Assembly: GCA_043816955.1 (NCBI GenBank)
Contig: JBDRHL010000099.1
Location: forward strand, 1 to 19,970
Reading direction: 5' to 3'
DNA: 19,970 bases
DNA from: JBDRHL01 sp043816955
Lineage (GTDB): Bacteria > Planctomycetota > Phycisphaerae > Sedimentisphaerales > CAYZTY01
Shown one piece after another: positions 15,055 through 19,970 of the stretch. The notes beneath the pieces are model-generated. The model ran no database searches. It was not told the DNA's origin and saw nothing but the letters and a program-made list of their open reading frames with translations. Numbering within the stretch: the first letter of the stretch is position 1; each line of letters opens with the position of its first letter. Position numbers and translations under genes: made by a program.

Positions 15055-16204
15055 GCTTCCTGATAAGGTAGCTTGCTGGCTTATGTCGGTAAGGGACAAA
15101 GATCGATTCGGCCTGTTCAGGGACTGTGTCGATTCGGAAATCCCATATACGTTTCCTGCCGATATTGTCGGCTTGAGCCGTCTAATGATGGTTAAGTCTG
15201 TTAAGCTGGAGCAAGTACCAGGTTACTCGCTTGAAGCACTTAAAGGAACTGTTTCATACGTTCAAAATTGCCAGCAGCCGGATACAGGACTGTTCATCGA
15301 CCCGTATCTGGACGAGCGATTTACCGAAAAACAGGACAGCCGCAGATACCAGGCTTTTCGCAAGGCCGTTACAAAATACACCCTCGAGTTTCTTACCTTA
15401 CTCAAAGCAGAGCCTCTTTATGCGTATTCGCAGACTTCGGAAAGAGGCGAAGCCGACCCTGAAGAATATCTCAAGTTTATAAAGACAGGCAATTGGGACG
15501 AGCCATGGGGTATCGGCTCTGTCGCTGCGAGTCAGACTCGTGAACTATTTTATCTGATTAACGAAGGACACGAGGATTACATTCCAGCCGTTTGCCGAGG
15601 CATAGAATTCATACTGTCGAAACAGAATCCACAGACGGGTATGTGGGGCAAATCTTCAATCCCATTGTACCAACAGATCTCCGGAACTTTGAAGGTCGTA
15701 GGCCGGTTCCTTTTTTCTCTGGGAATAGATATGCCTTATATGGATAAACTTGCCGATTCGTGTATCAGACACCACACTGACGGCGGGTTTTACGCAAATA
15801 AGGATGATGATTTATGTTTCCCACGTAACGTAGCAGAGATGTGTGTTGCGTGTCTGGAAAATTCGGATTATCGCAGTGAGGAGTTATTGGAAACTCTCGC
15901 TTCGATAGCTGAGTTTATTCATCAATATCTGATGCCTGACGGTGCTTTCGCCAGCGAGCGCAGCGGAACACGCCGGATTCAGTGGTGTGGGGGACAAATC
16001 TGTGGGCCGTCTTGTACACCTCGCAGCAATATGAATGGCACACAAGCTGCGATATATGCCCTGGGATTGATCGGCGCACATCTCGGCTGGACTGGCTTAC
16101 CGTTTGAAAATCCATTGGCTGGCTGGCAGGAAAAAGTTGCCGGGCTTAAATACAAAATTGTCATAGGACCTAAGGGAAAAGTTAAAATTGTCAAGAAAAA
16201 GTAA
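15017..16204 (+). CDS. Alpha/alpha-toroid protein (prenyltransferase/squalene-oxidase repeat-like)
   Basis: The 395-residue product starts at ATG 15017, with AAAGGAAGG just upstream, and overlaps the symporter gene by 38 nt, so the two are probably translationally coupled. There is no signal peptide, so it is cytoplasmic. The sequence is helical with repeated turns (QPDTGLF, NPQTGMWG, TDGGFYA, PDGAFAS), the spacing and Gly-rich loops expected of an (alpha/alpha)6 toroid like prenyltransferase or squalene-oxidase repeat proteins. Late in the protein lies a Cys-rich CGGQICGPSC segment followed by SNMNGTQAAIYALGLIGAHLG. Membership of a terpenoid pathway is not suggested by the context; a role in sugar metabolism, like other toroid lyases and hydrolases, is an inference. 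The C-terminus is Lys-rich. Confidence 0.7.
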   Translation: MVPYHQMPEWISELPDKVACWLMSVRDKDRFGLFRDCVDSEIPYTFPADIVGLSRLMMVKSVKLEQVPGYSLEALKGTVSYVQNCQQPDTGLFIDPYLDERFTEKQDSRRYQAFRKAVTKYTLEFLTLLKAEPLYAYSQTSERGEADPEEYLKFIKTGNWDEPWGIGSVAASQTRELFYLINEGHEDYIPAVCRGIEFILSKQNPQTGMWGKSSIPLYQQISGTLKVVGRFLFSLGIDMPYMDKLADSCIRHHTDGGFYANKDDDLCFPRNVAEMCVACLENSDYRSEELLETLASIAEFIHQYLMPDGAFASERSGTRRIQWCGGQICGPSCTPRSNMNGTQAAIYALGLIGAHLGWTGLPFENPLAGWQEKVAGLKYKIVIGPKGKVKIVKKK

Positions 16205-16254
16205 CTTCTTGTGGGAGACATTGGTAACGAAGATTAGTGTGTGCAGGAACCTAT

Positions 16255-17721
16255 GTGGAGAATATAGATATTAATGAGGCTGACAAAAAGGACTTGGCTA
16301 CAGTTCTTAAGTTGTGTGAACAACTTCCCTCAGATGTGCCGACCGGAAAGGCTGAGTGGACAAGGCTGTACGACGAGCAGCTAAATTTCTTTACGGATAA
16401 TCAGGTCATGGCTGCAAAGTTTAAACTTGCGGAAATGATTTTGCGGCTCAACACTAGGTTTGGCGGCACATATGACACTCCTATCGTAGAAGAAGGCGGC
16501 ATTTATCGTGCTTCATACCTTGAGAGTGTACCGGTCACAATGGAAACGTGGGCAAGAATAGAACCTGAACTGGCTAAAAAGCAGATTGAGTTTTATTTAG
16601 ACGGACATCGAGAAGACGGCTTATTGCCGAACCGTTACGGTCTCGAGGGTGCTAGCTATCGAAGTATAGGCTTTGGCTGGTTTTCCCGGGCTGCGTGGAG
16701 AACTAATCAGCTTCTTCCCGATCAGGAATTCCTGACCAGATGTTATCCGAAATTGTGCAAGTGGATTAACTGGCTAATAGAAAATCGGAATTGGAGTTCC
16801 GGTGGCGTGCTTGAGACCTGGTCTCCCGCAGATACCGGCCAGGATAATTCCACCCGCTATGGCGAGCAGCACTTGCATCTTGCGGCAGTGGACTGTGTGC
16901 CGGATAGAGGCCGGACGCCACTTCAGGCAGCCGATGTAAGTTGTTTAGTGTCGTCTGAGATGGAAGTGCTGTCGCAGATAGCCGGTACATTGGGCAAGTT
17001 GGAAGAAGCAAGGAGTTGGCAGAAGCAATCTGAGTCTCTTAAAGAAACTGTTATGGACATGCTTTACGACCATATGAAAGCAGTGTTCTTTGATATTGAT
17101 CGCGATGGGATACAACACATGTGCCTTCAGGATCATATTTGGCGTCCGATAATGGCTTGTGCGATTCCCAAAACCATTGTACTGGAGATGGTTCAAAAGC
17201 ATTTGCTCAATCCCTCCGAGTTCTGGACGGAGTGTCCTTTCCCTTCCGCATCGCTGTCTGACCCTGATTTCTCTCCGGACAGTACGAACTATTGGGGCGG
17301 CCCGGTGCAGGGGCTGACATTAGCCAGATGGCAGCACGCATTGGATTATTACGGTTTGGAAAAAGTAAAGAGTGAACTGGCTCATCGTTTCATAAGCAGT
17401 TGGAGGCTTTGGAAGAATATGCCTCAGCAAATCAATCCTAATACAGGCCAAGCCTGTGGTCTGTTTTGTGGAAGTACTTATTCTCCAATGGCAGTCGCTG
17501 TTATCGAAACAGTAGTACGAAACTTTGGTATAGATTATAATGGACAGATAATTGTTAACTTTGCTGTTCCACCCGGAGCGTCTTGGAGTGTGTTTGAATG
17601 GAAGTTCAGAAATTCGTTATGGCGATCAAGCTGTAAAAAAAAGGAATATATATTAGAAAAAAATGAGCAAGTTGTTTTGCAAAGCAAAAAAACGGGTATT
17701 TTTAGGATAGATTCGGAATAA
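16255..17721 (+). CDS. GH63/MGH1-like (alpha/alpha)6 glycoside hydrolase-related protein
   Basis: The product is 488 residues from GTG 16255, preferred over GTG 16237 because AGGA (16245-16248) is 6 nt upstream; the start remains uncertain. No signal peptide is seen. LETWSPADTGQDNS (Asp at about residue 197) resembles the 'ESGMDNS' segment of GH63 and mannosylglycerate hydrolase-type enzymes, in which the Asp is the general acid. NYWGGPVQG corresponds to the family's 'YWRGPvW'. Near the C-terminus PQQINPNTGQ aligns with the region that usually supplies the catalytic base Glu, here Gln (391/392). The fold call is good, but full activity is doubtful. It lies 50 nt after the toroid gene and probably acts in the cytoplasm on an imported oligosaccharide. 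Confidence 0.72.
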   Translation: MENIDINEADKKDLATVLKLCEQLPSDVPTGKAEWTRLYDEQLNFFTDNQVMAAKFKLAEMILRLNTRFGGTYDTPIVEEGGIYRASYLESVPVTMETWARIEPELAKKQIEFYLDGHREDGLLPNRYGLEGASYRSIGFGWFSRAAWRTNQLLPDQEFLTRCYPKLCKWINWLIENRNWSSGGVLETWSPADTGQDNSTRYGEQHLHLAAVDCVPDRGRTPLQAADVSCLVSSEMEVLSQIAGTLGKLEEARSWQKQSESLKETVMDMLYDHMKAVFFDIDRDGIQHMCLQDHIWRPIMACAIPKTIVLEMVQKHLLNPSEFWTECPFPSASLSDPDFSPDSTNYWGGPVQGLTLARWQHALDYYGLEKVKSELAHRFISSWRLWKNMPQQINPNTGQACGLFCGSTYSPMAVAVIETVVRNFGIDYNGQIIVNFAVPPGASWSVFEWKFRNSLWRSSCKKKEYILEKNEQVVLQSKKTGIFRIDSE

Positions 17722-17801
17722 TTTAAGTATTTGAAATTATAAATGATATCGTGGTTAGCGAAATATATACTTTAGCAATTTTGACAGATGTGAGGTAGAT
17801 A

Positions 17802-18593
17802 ATGCAGCTTTCGTTAAGTGGTTTTTTGTTTGAAGAGGACTATAAGAGGCAGTCGTTATCGTTTGAGGATTTTGCCGTACTGGCACGTCAGGCCGGCTAC
17901 ACAGGCGTGGAACTGAGAGATACTCAGATTAATCTCAATACGTCCGGAAACGCTGTTTCACAATATCGCTCGGTTTTAGATGATAACGGCCTGTGTGTTA
18001 CCTGTATGATACCACGAAAAATGCCGCTGGAGGATGAAGAGCGCAGCGATTTGTTTGCTAGATATCTCGACCTTGCCGCAAAAATGGGATGCAGGCTCCT
18101 GAAAGTCAGCGGCAATCCGCATTGGCTTCGCCTGGCAACTCACAAAGCAGCTGGATATGGTATTGTAGTTGCAACAGGAACACACATAAATTCGCCCACT
18201 GAGACTGTTTCCGGCACAAAAAAACTACTCGAAGAGGTTAATCACCACAATTTTGGTTTGCTTTATGATTGCATGCACCTGGCCATAGCAGCAGAAGATT
18301 ATCTTGGCGCAATTGATATCCTTTATCCGCATATTTATAATGTACTCGTTCAGTGTGTTCACCCGACAGATAAAGGCGAAAATGCTGTTATAACTTATGC
18401 AAACACGAAATATGTAAAAACACGTATCGATGAAAGGCCTATACAGAACTGGCCGGCTGTTTTTGCAAAGCTAAAGCATCTCGGCTACAATGGCTTGATT
18501 ACGGTTATAGAAAACACCTGGCCGATAGAAAAACGCAAAGATATAGCTTTTGTATATGCAAAGTACATAAAAGAACTGTGGTGTAAATTATAG
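17802..18593 (+). CDS. Xylose-isomerase-like TIM-barrel protein (sugar phosphate isomerase/epimerase family), possibly impaired
   Basis: The 263-residue product starts 6 nt after GAGGT. The N-terminal strand and the FAVLARQAGYTGVELRD segment are typical of the AP-endonuclease-2/xylose-isomerase-like superfamily, with NFGLLYDCMHL (D156, H159), VQCVHPTD (H187) and LITVIEN (E237) as likely metal-site segments. Two oddities stand out. The usual 'ETH' metal-binding Glu reads ATGTH, with Gly126 encoded by GGA, one base from GAA. The distance from the KVSGN strand (101-105) to this motif is only about 20 residues, some 35 shorter than I expect. No signal peptide is present. It could still be functional with another ligand, or be decaying. 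The 80-nt gap before it is larger than earlier gaps. Confidence 0.75.
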   Translation: MQLSLSGFLFEEDYKRQSLSFEDFAVLARQAGYTGVELRDTQINLNTSGNAVSQYRSVLDDNGLCVTCMIPRKMPLEDEERSDLFARYLDLAAKMGCRLLKVSGNPHWLRLATHKAAGYGIVVATGTHINSPTETVSGTKKLLEEVNHHNFGLLYDCMHLAIAAEDYLGAIDILYPHIYNVLVQCVHPTDKGENAVITYANTKYVKTRIDERPIQNWPAVFAKLKHLGYNGLITVIENTWPIEKRKDIAFVYAKYIKELWCKL

Positions 18594-18681
18594 AGCGGCC
18601 AACAAAAGTAATCTGGATCAGTGACACTTGGTGGATAATGAAGCGAGATGGAAGAGCAGATATAATCGGAGATATAAAACC

Positions 18682-19803
18682 ATGAATTTCAACAAAGTTC
18701 CTGAGCGAATTAATGACCTGCAAACCTGTTACTTCTGGTATTTTGGTACAGAACCCGACGATGAGCTTCGATCGCTTATTCGTGAAGATCAGATGTTGGT
18801 GGTTGGATGTCCAAATAGCTGCCCAAAGTTGATTACTGATTTCAACCAAGCCGGTGGATTGGTGTTGCTATATATTTCCATCTATAAAGCACCCATCATC
18901 GAAGCAGTACCAGATGGCTGGAGCACGTGGCAAGGTGGCAGTCCCGATCGCAGTTCTGCTCAAGCCAACCCGTTCTGGAATGCAGTGCAACTAGGAGAAC
19001 ATCCGGACTGGATTCTGCGGAATGAACAGGGGCAACCAAGCCAGCCATTCGAGGACCCAAACTACATGCCCGGCTGGTACCAAACCACCTCTTTGGCCAA
19101 AGGATATTGTGAAGCTGTGTCGATCGGGATTGAAGCGGTGGCATCGGACCGGCGTTTCAACGGCATTATGTGTGACAATTTCCATCCAAATTCCCGCCAC
19201 TCAACTCTCCTCAAAAATGGCGAATTTCAGGCTGCAGACATGAAAGCACATAAGAAAGCCTTTTACAGCCTTGCTCGATCAATCCGGCAAACCGGGAACA
19301 ATGTTGCTAATCGGTATTTTTGGATAGTGACCAATGGAGGCCTTGTATGTGACAGCACTGACCAGCAAATTTCCGATGCTATTATAATAGAATCGTTTAT
19401 ATATAGTTGGGCATGGCCCGGTTCGTCTATGGATGATCAGCAAGCCCTGGATAAGTTGAAGAGCGCAACAATGCTCTCGGGACGTGGCGGCCGGTTGATC
19501 GCCTTGCCATACTTTGGCTTCAGCGGTAACAATATTATAGCTGACGCTCGTCGTGTAAGGCGTCTAACCGACCAAGCCGGCGCAATCTTCTCCGATATGT
19601 TTACGCTTGCCCGCCCGGCTATGGTCTCCACCTTCGCACGACGCAACTGGGAAAAGCAGAGCGGACAAGAAGGGATGCAGAACCCACCGGCACTCAAGGC
19701 TCTCCAGAACGAAGTACAAGGAGACTGTAACGTAGCCAAAGAGGTATACCGTGTCTCTGCGTCCCGTAATATTCCTGGAGACCAACGAACAGCTAAACTG
19801 TAG
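18682..19803 (+). CDS. TIM-barrel glycoside hydrolase-like protein (GHL15-like), cytoplasmic
   Basis: The 373-residue product starts at ATG 18682, with CGGAG 10 nt upstream; the longer frame from TTG 18628 has no ribosome-binding site. Strand-like segments in order (QMLVVGCPNS, GLVLLYISIYK, FNGIMCDNFHP, YFWIVTNGG, IIIESFIYSW, LIALPYFGFSG) suggest a TIM barrel. The pattern 'FNGIMCDNFHP' near the middle recalls the 'fDGiflDn' strand of the hypothetical glycosidase families such as GHL15. There is no signal peptide. Active-site residues are not certain. It lies 88 nt after the isomerase-like gene and could be the last gene of the operon or a separate unit. Its C-terminus (SASRNIPGDQRTAKL) looks ragged, and a possible mobile-element end lies about 35 nt downstream. 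Confidence 0.6.
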   Translation: MNFNKVPERINDLQTCYFWYFGTEPDDELRSLIREDQMLVVGCPNSCPKLITDFNQAGGLVLLYISIYKAPIIEAVPDGWSTWQGGSPDRSSAQANPFWNAVQLGEHPDWILRNEQGQPSQPFEDPNYMPGWYQTTSLAKGYCEAVSIGIEAVASDRRFNGIMCDNFHPNSRHSTLLKNGEFQAADMKAHKKAFYSLARSIRQTGNNVANRYFWIVTNGGLVCDSTDQQISDAIIIESFIYSWAWPGSSMDDQQALDKLKSATMLSGRGGRLIALPYFGFSGNNIIADARRVRRLTDQAGAIFSDMFTLARPAMVSTFARRNWEKQSGQEGMQNPPALKALQNEVQGDCNVAKEVYRVSASRNIPGDQRTAKL

Positions 19804-19837
19804 TGTAAAGCAAGATATACCAATATTGTAAATCACT

Positions 19838-19860
19838 ACTGTCCCGTTAAGGTTTTAGGA
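19838..19860. mobile_element. Possible insertion-sequence terminal end
   Basis: The stretch starting ACTGTCCCGTTAAGG lies just before a new gene start and has the look of an IS left terminal repeat. The matching right end would lie outside the window, so this cannot be confirmed here. Confidence 0.25.
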
Positions 19861-19902
19861 AATTGTTGTAAGACAAATAAATATAATAGGTTGTGAGAAA
19901 AA

Positions 19903-19970
19903 ATGATTGGGATCGATTTCAACTTGCCCTTAAATTTCAGCCAATATACTTTCACGGATTTGCTGAAAGG
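19903..19970 (+). CDS. Start of a gene cut by the right edge, possibly a transposase
   Basis: ATG 19903 opens a frame to the edge of the window (22 codons) beginning MIGIDFNLPLNFSQYTF. A weak GTGAG ribosome-binding site lies upstream. Too little is visible to name a family. An IS4-like transposase is a guess from its place directly after the ACTGTCCCGTTAAGG sequence. Confidence 0.4.
   Translation, partial: MIGIDFNLPLNFSQYTFTDLLK

Noticed and set aside
18628..18681. N-terminal extension of the last TIM-barrel protein from TTG 18628
   Set aside because: No ribosome-binding site; the added residues are basic and unlike a domain, and ATG 18682 has CGGAG upstream.
1..19970. CRISPR arrays, tRNA or rRNA genes, prophage or defence modules
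   Set aside because: No regularly spaced repeats, no cloverleaf-like sequence noticed and no proteins of these classes among the supported genes.

Overview
The window looks like a carbohydrate-utilisation locus from a Planctomycetota bacterium of the Phycisphaerae (Sedimentisphaerales-like) type. This is inferred from a combination of protein features: dockerin-like tails ending in 'YVDFYDFAAMAELWLGC', a PEP-CTERM sorting tail, an isolated type II pseudopilin, DUF4091/GH123-like enzymes, SSS symporters and a local LacI-family regulator. Almost all genes are on the + strand. No rRNA, tRNA, CRISPR array or phage module was seen.

Left part (1-5400). A minus-strand gene runs off the left edge. 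Next comes a ~500 nt regulatory region with two LacI-type palindromic operators 51 bp apart, then a secreted parallel beta-helix protein (650-2269). A LacI regulator follows (2631-3662), with its own sigma70-like promoter and an operator over the predicted transcription start. Two small secreted paralogues come next: one ends in a dockerin-like module (3740-4537), the other in a PEP-CTERM tail (4687-5388).

Right part (5513-19803). A pseudopilin gene is followed by a probable long operon. It encodes a second beta-helix protein with an N-terminal dockerin-like motif, a DUF4091/GH123-like enzyme, and a 924-residue fusion. That fusion joins the small beta-sandwich module, a dockerin-like motif and a second DUF4091 enzyme. 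Then come an SSS transporter, an alpha/alpha-toroid protein, a GH63/MGH1-like (alpha/alpha)6 protein, a xylose-isomerase-like TIM-barrel protein and a TIM-barrel glycosidase-like protein. Spacing is tight from 6458 to about 16200 and looser afterwards. Past 19830 there is a possible insertion-sequence edge with the start of another gene.

Likely logic (inference): secreted, scaffold- or surface-attached proteins bind and cut an external glycan. The symporter imports the product, and cytoplasmic toroid and TIM-barrel proteins finish the breakdown, with LacI sensing a product. The substrate cannot be named from sequence alone. The most striking feature is extensive local duplication and module shuffling. 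Two beta-helix paralogues, three copies of one beta-sandwich module with three different C-terminal fates, and two DUF4091 enzymes share long stretches of identical DNA.
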